From contig JARGSG010000189.1 of the NCBI GenBank assembly GCA_030374805.1, forward strand, positions 992,001 to 1,056,000: a stretch of 64,000 nt of DNA. The letters run 5' to 3'. How positions within the stretch are numbered: the first letter of the stretch is position 1; each line of letters begins with the position of its first letter. Both the position numbers and the translations under genes were made by a program. This DNA is from Gracilaria gracilis. Lineage: Eukaryota; Rhodophyta; Florideophyceae; Gracilariales; Gracilariaceae. This document shows, in pieces, positions 1 to 10,151 of the stretch. Under the pieces are notes generated by a model that saw only the letters and a program-made list of their open reading frames with translations, did not search any database and was not told the origin of the DNA.

Positions 1-91
1 TCTTTCGTGCTAAATTTTTATTCCAATTCAGTTCATGTAAAACAAGAAACCGGGCGACGGTTTTGCAAGCTACTTGTGTTGCCAATTGCAA

Positions 92-415
92 TCAGTAGCA
101 TGGCGTACCACCACATTTGTCGCAGACTACGTTGTCATTAGATGCAGTAACGCATGGTATGCTTGAAAGGTTTGGGCTGGGTTCCATAACTCCATCAGAG
201 AACATATAATGCGGGCCACCTTGATTGGCATCGAAACCGCTATACATGTCATCCCCGTTATAAATCCTTGCTATACTACGTGGTCCGCTGGGTTTTTTTC
301 CTTTTTCGTTTTTGTAATCTGTGCTATGTCTTTTGTAGTCGCCGGGCCCTCTCCTTCGCAGTGAATGATAGCAGAATTGTTTTCTTTTTTGTACATCTCC
401 ATAACATTGGTTCAT
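92..415 (-). CDS. small ORF of unknown function
   Basis: A 107-codon ORF with an ATG start. The product is basic and polar in its first half and ends in CDKCGGTPCY, a possible single zinc-binding knuckle. No membrane segment or signal peptide is visible and I do not recognise a family. It lies alone at the window edge, about 0.9 kb from a DNA transposon, so it may be the tail of a larger transposon gene. Whether it is expressed cannot be judged from sequence. Confidence 0.2.
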   Translation of the reverse strand: MNQCYGDVQKRKQFCYHSLRRRGPGDYKRHSTDYKNEKGKKPSGPRSIARIYNGDDMYSGFDANQGGPHYMFSDGVMEPSPNLSSIPCVTASNDNVVCDKCGGTPCY

Positions 416-1295
416 GAACTGTAACGAAGTCCCGTTTTAAGCACTGCCACCATAATGAGCTGCCGACTATCCTTTGGTTCAGATTGTTTTGCCAATTTAC
501 GCCTAGTATCGTAGTTCACTGCACTGGTGTGCGAGTAGCACGAGAGAGCGCACAAGGTTGCTGTGGTATGAGTTACGGATGCTGCTGCCAATTTGAATAC
601 GAGGCAAGGAGTTCGGCGCTCATGTAGATATATTTACGACCATACGATAAGCGCAGAACCTTTCCCTGGAATATCAGCGTCGAGCAGCGCGATTGGGCGA
701 TTTTCAGTGCGCTAGTCCAGCGAAAGGTGAAACGGATGGCGTGTAGAAGGTATCCCTGTTGTAATTAGTTACAACAAGAGGCGGAAAGACTGCAGCACAG
801 TAATAGAATGAGATGGCAATGCAGATATCGTGCGACCGGTAGGATTGTGCTTGTAGTGATGAATATGCGGAGAGTGACGGTCTACGGCACAGTATTCTAA
901 GACCTCGTTGACGCAGACGGTATGAGGTGATGGCAGTGGTGGCGCCAATGATAGGGGGCACGAGCACACCTGCTGCGGCGTAGTTCTTTAGCAAGACCAC
1001 TGTGCCAAGGAGAGCAGTGGTAGGGACAGGGGAAAGGAACAGTGGCGCAATGCACGGGGCTGTGGGAGGAAATGTAGTCTATTTCCGCTGTTGCCGCACG
1101 TCGTAGTTGATTTAACTACGCATCACAATGTGCACTTCAATCAACGAGCGCCTTTCCCTCAACCAGCCGTGTGAGTCCTTGCTTGTCATCTTATTGGCTT
1201 ATTCTTATGTCCATCCTACTAGACATAAGAATTTCCAGGCTGTAAAGGGTTAAAAAGCCATTTGAGGCCGTCCGATACAAAATTTGTTTATTTAT
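416..1295. other. no recognisable gene
   Basis: About 0.9 kb of mixed-composition DNA. A minus-strand ORF of 98 codons lies here (704-1000), but it has no recognisable motif and I do not consider it a gene. The stretch ends at the 4-bp target duplication of the adjoining element. Confidence 0.5.
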
Positions 1296-1299
1296 ATAG

Positions 1300-1500
1300 C
1301 CCCATGATAGCTCGGTGAGGAGTTTTCATCCCCAAAATTTCAGGGAGATTCTGGGTGATATAGTCCCATTTCACCCTTCGTCGGTGCGCCTGGACCGACG
1401 CAAGGTGAGCCTCACCCAGCCACGGTGAGTTCACCTAGCGTCTCGTCGCAATCACCCCGGGTTTCACCTTCTAGGACCAGGAGCGTCACCGACCGCATTG
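1300..1500 (+). repeat. left terminal inverted repeat
   Basis: This is the inverted partner of about 6090-6328, with roughly 75-80% identity by eye. It contains repeated GGTGA/TCACC pentamers and the phrase CTCACCCAGCCACGGTGAG, which recurs at the other end. Such repeated pentamers are plausible transposase binding sites. The ATAG duplication sits immediately outside. Confidence 0.75.
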
Positions 1501-2072
1501 CATAAAACACCTTGTTCATCATGATACGCAACGATTCACCCAATGTAACCACACCCAATGCACGAACCGTAAGTACTTTTGTTCCGAGTCCTCTGCAACT
1601 ACAGACACCAACAACATTTTCACAACCTATTCAAGCTAACGAAAACAGACATTACACCGACAATGTATCAGACCAAGTCATACAAAGTACACCACTCCCT
1701 ACCATTCCATTTTATCTTGACGAGAAATAAGGCCTGATAAAAGCCCATTAAAACGCCTTCGAGGGCCAAACTTTGGATGAAAATATACATTAAACTGTTG
1801 TAACTACTTTCGGAGACAAAAGAAAAGAAGATCCTTGATTCACATTGAGTTGTACAAAAAATAACGCCAGTGATACATCTTCATCAACATTGGATCTCGT
1901 AAATGATTCTGGAGAAACGAATAACAACATAACGGAAGAATAAGTAAGGGATTTACATGTTCAAAGACGTTTTAATGCGGTGAAGGAAAGCTTACACATT
2001 CCCGTTTTGAATTGAGAAGAAGCTCGAAGAGTTGCAGTTGAAGATGTTTGGTCGTCCGTTTTTAATTATGAT

Positions 2073-5000
2073 ATGGATTGTGTTTTGGAAGACTCACTGG
2101 ATTCTTATGGATATCATAAAGAAAGAGGCGAAAATGTTCAAGAGAGAAATTTATCTACGATACGAGAACAAGTACTACGGAATGGGACATATTGTTCCCC
2201 TTTCAGTACAATTGAGCTTGATCTTGACGACTTTAACAAAGATTTGGGCAAGCTGTTTTTCTGTGAAGCGAATACGATTTTGAAAAACGATATGAAAGAA
2301 ATACGGGTTGCATGGAGACAAGATTATCATGTTTTGAGCGAATCCGAATTGACTCGCTTGGACACGTTCGACGTGTTTCTAACCAAGTACTTGTTATATA
2401 AAATAGCAGCAAACGTCAGTCGGGTACTTCGCGCGCGTCTGCAGTCACCTTGTAACGCATTTGAAATGAAAGGTGTTCTGATCCAGCATGTTTTAGCGGC
2501 ATCCTACTCGAAGTCGGTTAGAATCATGATTCCACAAGAAAACAAAGAATTATTCTATCAAACGGGTGTCAGCGGTGAGTAGTATAGTCAAGTCTGGTCT
2601 GTAATTTGCTGTCCTGCAGAACGTCGCCAATGGGTTGAAGATTATGGTACCGGTTGGTCAAACCTACCGAAAAGGGCAAACGCGTTGATAACAGAGCTGG
2701 AGGATGAACTTGGTGCTATTAATAGGCTTTTTCTGCTCGTACCGGAAGCAACAGTTCTTAGCCTCGACGACGATCACCAAAGGTTATGATCGAGAGCTGT
2801 TACCCAACTAACCTTTTTAAGCCACATCAATAATCGAAAAGAAGCCCTGGGTCTTGTTAATAACGCCATATGTTCAGCTTTGAATCCCGTAATTCTCGCA
2901 AGTCAATACTCCAGAAATGGAGAAAATTCACCGGATGGATGGGAGCGACTCGTGAGACTGTCACAGGTTGTTCCAACAGCGGGGCCAATCAAGTACATGG
3001 TGGACTTTCAGTTTGCGATGGATCAAGTTTATAGTCATCGAGAAGCAATTGACTTCGTCAATGACAGTTTAGGCGCTACAATTTTCGGAACGCACAATCG
3101 TTCACTTGATTATGCAATTTTTGTTTGGCAACGGTTCATAAGGAAGAGTCACAAGGGTATAGAAGTGACCGAGAAAGAATTTCGTTCTACTTATTCAGCT
3201 CGAAGAAAGCCGGGCAAGCCGTCAGAGAGGCCTGTAAAGGCAATTATCTATCGAGAAAGCTATATTGGGCGCATTGCAGCAGTCTATCACAATAAAGACA
3301 AGTTTTTTCTTCAACGCCTCAAAGTTCACGTTAGTTCCAAAGAGTGGAAACAGAATGTTCAAAACCCCAGAGAAACGCGAACAATTTCATCGTGTACTTC
3401 AGCGAGCTTCTGCAACTAATTATTCTCTGAGTGAGATTGGTACTGACCATGATTCTGCTTTATGATTGCTTGTGGCAAATATAACTACTGCGGTGCAGGA
3501 AGTTACACTGCTTCAGTCGGAAGACTCAGGTTGATTCCTGGCTCGTGCATTCCAGTACACATCTCGTACTACTAACAGGTGTATGCGGAGCATTGCGAAC
3601 AATTTTGATGCAAATATCAGATCACTTGCAGAGATTATGAAGGGAAAAGAGACTGGATGTGCTCCAGCAGTGTTTCCGGAAGACGTGGTAAAAGGTGGTA
3701 CGTGGTTGAAGATAAAAGTTGAGTGTCTTTGTCATTGGTTGAATAGGAAGATTACTTCTGCTCCCCTGGTATTTGATTTTGAGGAAGCAAAGTCTTTCCT
3801 CCTCACGGCAACTGGAGACGAGCTGAGAGCCAAGAATAGAGCAGTGCTCTTCTCGAAAATGAGCAAGATTGGACAGCCCCTTTCGGCTTCTCTACGAAAC
3901 CCTCAGATAATTGAAAAGGTTTTAAAACTCCAGACAAACGTGCAAAATGGAGTCGTTTCATTGAGGGCACCGACATTCAGTCTTTGACCGATGAGCAACA
4001 AATTCCGGATGATGTCAAGAGGTTGAGAGAGTATTTGTGAAAATGCTCTCTAGAGTCGTTGGTCATGAAACCTCTTGTGAGTACGGCGGGGGTGAAGAAA
4101 ATTTCATTCAATGAGGCTCAAGTTTTGAAGGCTCTCCCGTCCCTCTTCGATAATGAGAGATCTTTGCGGTGGAGTTCTGATGAAATCAAGGAGGAGACAT
4201 ATAACATTATTGTAGACTATGTAAGAACCGTTGGTCTTGTTTCGTCTCGATCAGAGTTGATAGTTTCTGACAATCCCGATTCCCTGGGAGTCGTAGCAGA
4301 TGAAACTGGAAAGATGTTTGTTTGCGATGTATAGATCAAAACAATGGTGGAGCTGCGAACCATACTAGTGGCTCTGGATGTTCGCAACAAGTATGGTTCT
4401 CTATCAATTGTTCAAGGAGTTGGATCCAATCCAGAAATGTTGAAGATATTCAACGACTTAGTCCCTTCAAGTCAGTATCGGCTACAATGTCTTCATCATA
4501 ATCTTGAACTGAAGGTGAATACTGTTTCGTTCGTTCTGGCTAAGGAAAGGAATTGCAGGATAGAGGGAATGATATATAATGCTCTCACTGAGTTTTCCGA
4601 TGCGATGGTATTTCAATACAGTTAGTTACTCGCGGCCGTTAGAGTGGGAGCATTTATTTGGGTCAGAAAGAATGCTAATCATATTCCAAAAGAGTAAGAT
4701 GGCATGCTCCAAGCAACGCATGCAATTGATTTACATTATTATGCAACGTATTACAATTTGAGATGTGTATACATATCGGCGGTGCAGAAGAAAGGGACTC
4801 TCCCACCAACAGGAATGATCAGGCCTACCGTTTTGGATTACTAGAATCATCTGAGAAGAGGTGTAGATGAGTTCAGCAGAACGCTGACATCTCTATCGTA
4901 CAATAATTCATCAGAAAAACCTATAGTAAGTATAGTTGGAAGGTTTTTATGCGCTCAAGCGAACAACACAGCTATAGTACATCGACTCTCAAAGGCAAAG

Positions 5001-5636
5001 AATCGCGGTGCACTTCCGGATTCGTGGGAATCCATCAAGGATGAAAAGGGATATCATGAGTTACGACATGACGTGACTCGATGTACTTCAATTGCGGGGT
5101 ACGCCAGACAACTAGCTCAAGAATACAAATGGCTCTCTGAGGTGGAGACGTCGAGGGGAGCTACGTGCAAAAGTTGGAATCTTAACATGTCTTTCGAAGG
5201 GCAATCTGTGCAGACACTGAAAATGGAGCCGTTGTTTAAGCAAGACATTGTTTAACGGTACAATCGTCCAGCCGAAGCAAGAAGATGTTTGTCACAGCTT
5301 TCACTGCACAAGAAACTGGAAAGCAAAGATTCCTACTGTTCATTATGCTCTTACAGTCACACTATTCGAAAGAACGGAAAGGAGTATCGAAAGAAGGGAG
5401 TGTCCCGTCAAAAGCAATATTGCTCTACCTGCCGGCAAGCTATATGTTCTCGTTGCTGGAATCGCTGGAATACTGACCGGGTTTTGGTAAGAGCTAGGAT
5501 TTTCTCTGAGGAAATGGATGAACTTCAAAGGCGAGCAAGGAAACTCAAGCTACGAGAACAAGATTGTATTTTTGATACTGCTCTGTCCTGCAGTGGTAAT
5601 GTGCTGTCGTGTTATGGCGCTTCGGATTCGAAATAA
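2073..5636 (+). pseudogene. transposon protein: YqaJ-like nuclease with Cys-rich C-terminus (degenerate)
   Basis: Coding pieces in order: 2073-2574, then 2620 onward after a 45-nt intron; 2880-3419; 3583-3987; 4059-4625; about 4850-5210; and 5289-5636. Around 4240-4345 the product reads SDNPDSLG...VCDV, then an IKTM-like continuation. In the second copy (32325-33998) the same region reads SPDAIF...CAVEIKT, which fits a PD-(D/E)XK active site, followed by a YRIQCLHH-like helix as in YqaJ/lambda exonuclease. Near 4855 the text resembles the piggyBac 'YN..MGGVD' region. The tail (5289-5500) has CSLC...CSTC...CSRC cysteine pairs. An in-frame TGA lies at 2787-2789 and several frames are shifted, so it is inactive. 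The family assignment rests on motif memory. Confidence 0.6.
2575..2619 (+). other. 45-nt spliceosomal intron
   Basis: GTGAGT at 2575 and CTGCAG ending at 2619 delimit 45 nt. Removing it joins GVS to ERRQW in one frame, whereas unspliced reading stops at once. The frame fit and consensus ends support a real intron inside the transposon gene. Confidence 0.65.
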
Positions 5637-6089
5637 GTTCGAAGCAAAGAAGAAAAAGCAAGAGATTGCTTTACTTGTTACGACGGATATAGGGTATGTC
5701 ATTGAACTTGAACTGCACTAAAAAGCAAGGCCTTTTGCCTGTTTCACACTGTTTCATATGAAATCTTTGGTCCCAGTGGTATTATGAACACCAGATCTTT
5801 CATAAGAATACCAATAAAGTCAGCCTATTGTAGAGACATAGCAGCAGAATGTTACACAGACGTCGCAATTAGTGGGTGCATAAGAGAGGTAAAGTTCCTT
5901 TGTTGGTCAGTTCTTTTGTAAAAGTTTAAAAAGAAGAGACGCATACTAGTTTCATTGCCTTTTTGAAGTGCACACGAAGAAACAACCGTGTTGCCACAGG
6001 AGTCTGTTGCAGCAAAACGAGATAAAAAGATGAACGTTCATTACTCTTCGCAATTTGTCGTCCGTGATACTCTAGGTCCCAGAAGGTAA

Positions 6090-6328
6090 TTTAGTGACTG
6101 CAACGAAGTGCTAGGTGAGCTCATCTTGGCTGGGTGAGGCCCACCTTGCGTCGGTCCGATTGCAAAATGGGGGTTACTGCGACTAGGCGCTAGTTGAGCT
6201 CACCGTGGCTGGGTGAGGCTCACCTTTCGTCAGTCCGTGTGCACCGACTACAAGTGAAATGAAACTATTTCACCTGGAATCACCGTGACAATTTGGCTAG
6301 GAAAAATCCTCATCCAGCTGTCATGGGG
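6090..6328 (-). repeat. right terminal inverted repeat
   Basis: This is the inverted partner of 1300-1500. It is slightly longer because the GGCTGGGTGAGG-type motif is present twice (near 6130 and 6210), where the left end has one clear copy. The ATAG duplication follows at 6329-6332. Confidence 0.75.
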
Positions 6329-6490
6329 ATAGACGTAACGTATAAAAAACCATTTAAGAAGCTGTCATGTTCGCACCCAGCCACCTCGTTCCTTGATGAC
6401 ATCCGCGTCCCTGGTTGATACCCGATCGAAAATATAAGACAGATAACGCATCTCGCCCTTCCCGCGCACATCCATGCTGGTATTCGAACC

Positions 6491-7427
6491 TTAATAGTGC
6501 GTACAGCTTCCCTCCCGCTCCAGCACTTTGACACACCTTCGTCTCATCGATAGCACAAGCGTTTTAAGTAGTTTCTCAGGCACGTTCTCCCACAAAGATC
6601 TAAGTCTTGAACAGTATTAAACTGACAGTTGTTATTATAAACTGGCCTTTTTAACTACTCCCAAACGTTCCCGATACGATTTAGATCAGGCGACCGCGCG
6701 ACCCAATCCATTTCACGAATAATTTGTTCTTGAAACCATGTTTTAGCCACGTTTCTCTCGTGTATGGAATCATTATCTTGGTAATAATTCCATAGAAGTG
6801 GCACTTTTTCCTCCGCAGATGAAATTAAATGGTTTTTCATAATCTGAAGGTAGTTCTTTGTCTTCTGTCTGCTCTTCATCAGTACCGATTTTGATTTCAG
6901 AAATGAAGGAAACGCACCTCACAACATAGAACTACCACCTCCCTTCTCGAGTTGCAACAGCACCAACTGTTCCTTTCGTAGATCATGCCAATAAAAATGA
7001 AAACCACCAGGGCCACCAACACAAAACCGCTTCTCATCTGAGAACACCAAAGCGTTCCGTTTCTTTGCAGCCTACCAAAATGACCACGAACTAATTTGAG
7101 GCGATATTGTTAGTGTGAATGTTTCAGTGGGTGTGTCTTTTTGGCCTTACGATGCTTGAGGGAAGTATTGTCATTGAGGTAGAATCGCGTTTGTGAAACG
7201 GAGATCGGCAGGCTTAAAGATTGATACAGTGGGTGCGCAGTTGGTAGGGGGCTAGATGCTGATCCAACAAGCCGCCCTTTGTTTTCGACCGTTATTTTGC
7301 GTGGTTTATCTTTGCGGGAGCTGGTGTTGTAGCTTTTTGGGTTATGCTGATAGTTTTGAACGACACAACGGCTTCTGCTTCCCAAAGAGGAGGCAATTTG
7401 ACAAATAGAATGTCCTTGGTTGCTCAA
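6491..7427 (-). pseudogene. Tc1/mariner transposase, degenerate but near full length
   Basis: Read on the minus strand, the N-terminal piece (7427-7110) has the paired helix-turn-helix of Tc1 proteins (QGHSICQIASSLG...RCVVQNY) and ends LKHRKAKK. Then comes the first catalytic block, VFSDEKRF...GGPGGFHFYWHDLR (about 7050-6960), and then the second Asp and third acidic block, YYQDNDSIH...ARSPDLNRIGNVWE (about 6780-6655). The C-terminal helix SMRRRCVKVLERE-type text ends at a TAA near 6491. Several frame changes and stops separate the blocks, so the gene is dead. In the family the enzyme cuts and pastes at TA sites. One TIR is visible downstream of the N-terminus at 7745-7773. Confidence 0.85.
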
Positions 7428-7744
7428 GGCAGTTGTTTGTTGCCGTGTAAACGAAGTAATGGCTCGACCGCGCGGAATGATGATCTACAGTGGTTACACA
7501 GAAATTGAGGATGGTGTGGGAATGGCTGCGATGTCGACCTTTGTTGCTACAGGCTTCAGTGGCCTTGAGAGCCACGACGTCTTACACTTCCCATCTGGGT
7601 TTGTTTTCAAGTAACTCAGTTTATCTGTATTATGTAAAGCATGAAGCTTTTTAGCTTGTATTTTGAGGTAGTTTTTTACGCTAATCCCGATGGGTTAAAT
7701 ATTGTTTATTTAAAGGCTCCAAATTGCTTAATTAAAAGCCTACC

Positions 7745-7773
7745 GAGGTGTCTCATACTTTTCGGGGGCAGTG
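7745..7773 (-). repeat. Tc1/mariner terminal inverted repeat (one end)
   Basis: Read on the minus strand this begins CACTGCCCCCGAAAAGTATG and is bordered by TA at 7774-7775, the classic Tc1-type end and target dinucleotide. I could not find the matching end beyond 6491, so that side appears lost. Confidence 0.7.
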
Positions 7774-7950
7774 TATGTACGGTTCATCCTTTTCATAAGG
7801 ATGTGGAGCATTCAGCACTCCCTTATACATATAGACAAATTTTCTCTTTATCGAAGGGAACAAAGAACCAAAACAGAATAACACTACGACCTAGTGTAGG
7901 CTGTTCTGCCTACCGCTCTTGACTGAGTCGACGCCGAAGAATGACGTTAA

Positions 7951-9281
7951 TCACGTTTGGCGTATCGTTTGCCTCATATCCCGCTTCAAATTGTTCTGTG
8001 CTCTACGGAGAGCACTCCAAATAGCTTGAGATTCAATGCCCTGTTCTCTAAGCACTTTTATTAAAACAGCTGAGGAAGTCAGCTTATTGTCCAGCGTAAA
8101 GTCTTCCAATAAACTTTTTCCTTCCTCAAGATTCTCATCATCTTTTTCCTCGGTATGTATAACATCAACCGCCACCGCATCCAAACAGTCAATAAACGGC
8201 TGGAAGACCCAGTAGTCATCTTTGCCTTCAAAGTTCAAAAGTGAATCTACTGTAAGTTTACCATTTTGTCTCTGCTGAAGAGACACCAGTTGATTTATGA
8301 AGACATTCAAATCCTCTGCGAGCTGCTGTTCCGTTTCACTGAAGTCCATTGTCATTTTAACCCCATCCATTATCTTTGTATGCTACCAACAATTCCAAAA
8401 CACAGTGTTTGGAAGATCCTTCCATATAATATTCATTTTCTTCTTAGCCGATACTTGAAAAATGCAATAAATATTTTCCATATCTGCATCGATATTATCC
8501 AGAGCTCCCCCGTACTGAAATCTCCTGTACCGTTTTTTTCATTGAAGCTTTAATGCCAGCGTTCATCGGCCGGATATTTTACGTGGTCTTTGGCGGAATA
8601 AATAGGACATTCACTTTATCATGGACAGAGAATACGTCATTATAACCAATGACAGCTTGCATTGTAAAGCAGCAATAATGCCTCACGCGTAGACGAAGTT
8701 GATCGTATGTAGCTGGAAAAACAACTGATTCATTCCTTGAAGACCTCTGAGTTCATACACGCTTTTGAGTTATAGTGGTAGTCGAATCCAAGTTCACTTC
8801 CAGTTTTGTCTTTAACACATCCAGGCTTCCTTTTCTTACCGATACACAAGAAAGGAATGCGTTCCAAACCGGTGGCATAAGCGCCAGCTAAGTATGTGAT
8901 TTTCGTTTTTTCCTTCTTCCGGTCAGGTAGTCTTTATGCCGCAATTAAGCGGTCCGGAGCCATGCGGTTGTAAAGACCAAATTTGTCAGCATTAAACCGA
9001 TCATCTGGATCGAACTTCCTGACCTCTGACCTTAACCGATCTATGTGCCCGTCAATAGTGTCTTGATCAGCGTCTCCATTCTCACAATAAGACTCCAGGC
9101 TACGTAGATTAAACGTATATTGAAAGGTTTGCAGCCACCCATTACTCATTGTTAGTGTGATCCTGTTTTTTGCGGGAAGCCTTGTATTCATGTCCTTCAT
9201 AGGTTTACGTGCGGCTTCAATAATTGAAGGTCCAGTAATAGCTCTTCTTGCTTCAAATTGGAATTTGAAACTGTCATGCAA
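7951..9281 (-). pseudogene. pogo/Tigger-type transposase, degenerate
   Basis: The minus-strand N-terminal piece (9281-8934) carries the CENP-B-type region: FEARRAIT, then SNGWLQTFQYTFNLR, and RFNADKFGLYNRMAPDR, matching the 'FNaDEtGLfyr..P' first catalytic block (Asp kept, Glu changed to Lys). About 8900-8760 reads KITYLAGAYATGLERIP-like text and LGFDYHYNSKA. About 8630-8560 reads VLFIPPKTT and PMNAGIKAS, the second block. The C-terminal piece 8370-7951 is an open 139-codon ORF rich in acidic and Gln residues. The central third is shortened and shifted. The family excises at TA; no TIRs were found. Confidence 0.75.
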
Positions 9282-10130
9282 TGCCCTCTCAAACCCAGGA
9301 AACTGAAGAAGCCGACGGCGGGCTCTATTTCCAGCATTTTCTTTGACGTGAGTGTAATCTATACGGGATATGATTGACTGGTCAGGTTGTTTGTCACGGT
9401 TGAAAGCCGTTTGGGCTAAACATGCGAGCGTATTGTGGTCCTAAGTGATACTTTATTCTTTTTTCGCTTTAACCCATACTCAATTGTTTGTTCCTGCAAG
9501 AGAGTAATTGGTTGACGCTTTCGTATCGTAATTTGGTTTTGAAACAAAGATGCGCGAGGCCTTTGTGTCCTGGATTTCTGTATATACGTGCGACGTCTTG
9601 CTCTACTGTTTATGTTACCAAGCTGCCGCTTTATCTGGATTTTAGAAGTGTACAGCGGTTTTCATAACTTTAACGTCTTTTTTGTGCTAATAATAAAAAC
9701 GTTTGGTATTGATACCAAGCATCTACAAATAGGAGACCAATAGACATATTTATTCCCAGGATTCTAATGGTCATGTAAATCCTGTTGTATGGGCCACGGT
9801 ACATGAGCTCTTGCCACAGTCATCCCTGCAGCGTAGGTAACTCTACTGTGGCTAGTTGTCCGAAAGTGTGAAATAGAAAATCTTAGAATCACCAATGGTT
9901 TTGGCTCGAAACGAAGTCACCACCGAGACGGTCTTGCTTTGTAAGTCCAATAACGGCGCTTCATTCGAACTTGGCGCGCTTTCAAAGCAGCAGACAGAAG
10001 CGTTCGGGCCTGGGGATCCGTATCTCTCACAGTTTAGAGTACATAAAGGGCACAGATAGGCTGGAAGCGACCAACAAACCTCGAGACCCTTTGACCTCCT
10101 TCACCACTACGCAAAATCATTACGTCATCA
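9282..10130. other. no recognisable gene, AT-rich
   Basis: AT-rich sequence without a convincing ORF in either strand. The first few hundred bases may be remnants of the pogo element's 5' side. A 71-codon ORF at 9971-10186 overlaps the next gene in another frame and has no motif. Confidence 0.4.
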
Positions 10131-10151
10131 AACCCAAAAAGCGATGTCAAT

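Larger units (their letters stand above)
1300..6328 (+). mobile_element. TIR DNA transposon with YqaJ-like nuclease, 4-bp TSD
   Basis: The two ends are inverted repeats. The left end begins CCCCATGATAGCTCGGTGAG and the right end, read on the other strand, begins CCCCATGACAGCTGGATGAG; similarity continues inward for roughly 200 bp with many GGTGA/TCACC motifs. The element is flanked by ATAG on both sides (1296-1299 and 6329-6332), a 4-bp target duplication. The plus strand carries a degenerate coding region (about 2073-5636) with a PD-(D/E)XK nuclease-like domain, a segment resembling the C-terminal part of piggyBac-type transposases, and a cysteine-rich tail. A second, truncated relative lies at 32325-33998. 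Known superfamilies with 4-bp duplications include Sola, Academ and piggyBac; I cannot assign it firmly. Confidence 0.75.

Noticed and set aside
704-1000. 98-codon minus-strand ORF
   Set aside because: No motif and no compositional sign of coding; overlaps an equally open alternative frame.
6310-6536. Two overlapping minus-strand ORFs beside the right TIR
   Set aside because: They run from the transposon edge into the C-terminal remnant of the Tc1 gene and have no independent support.
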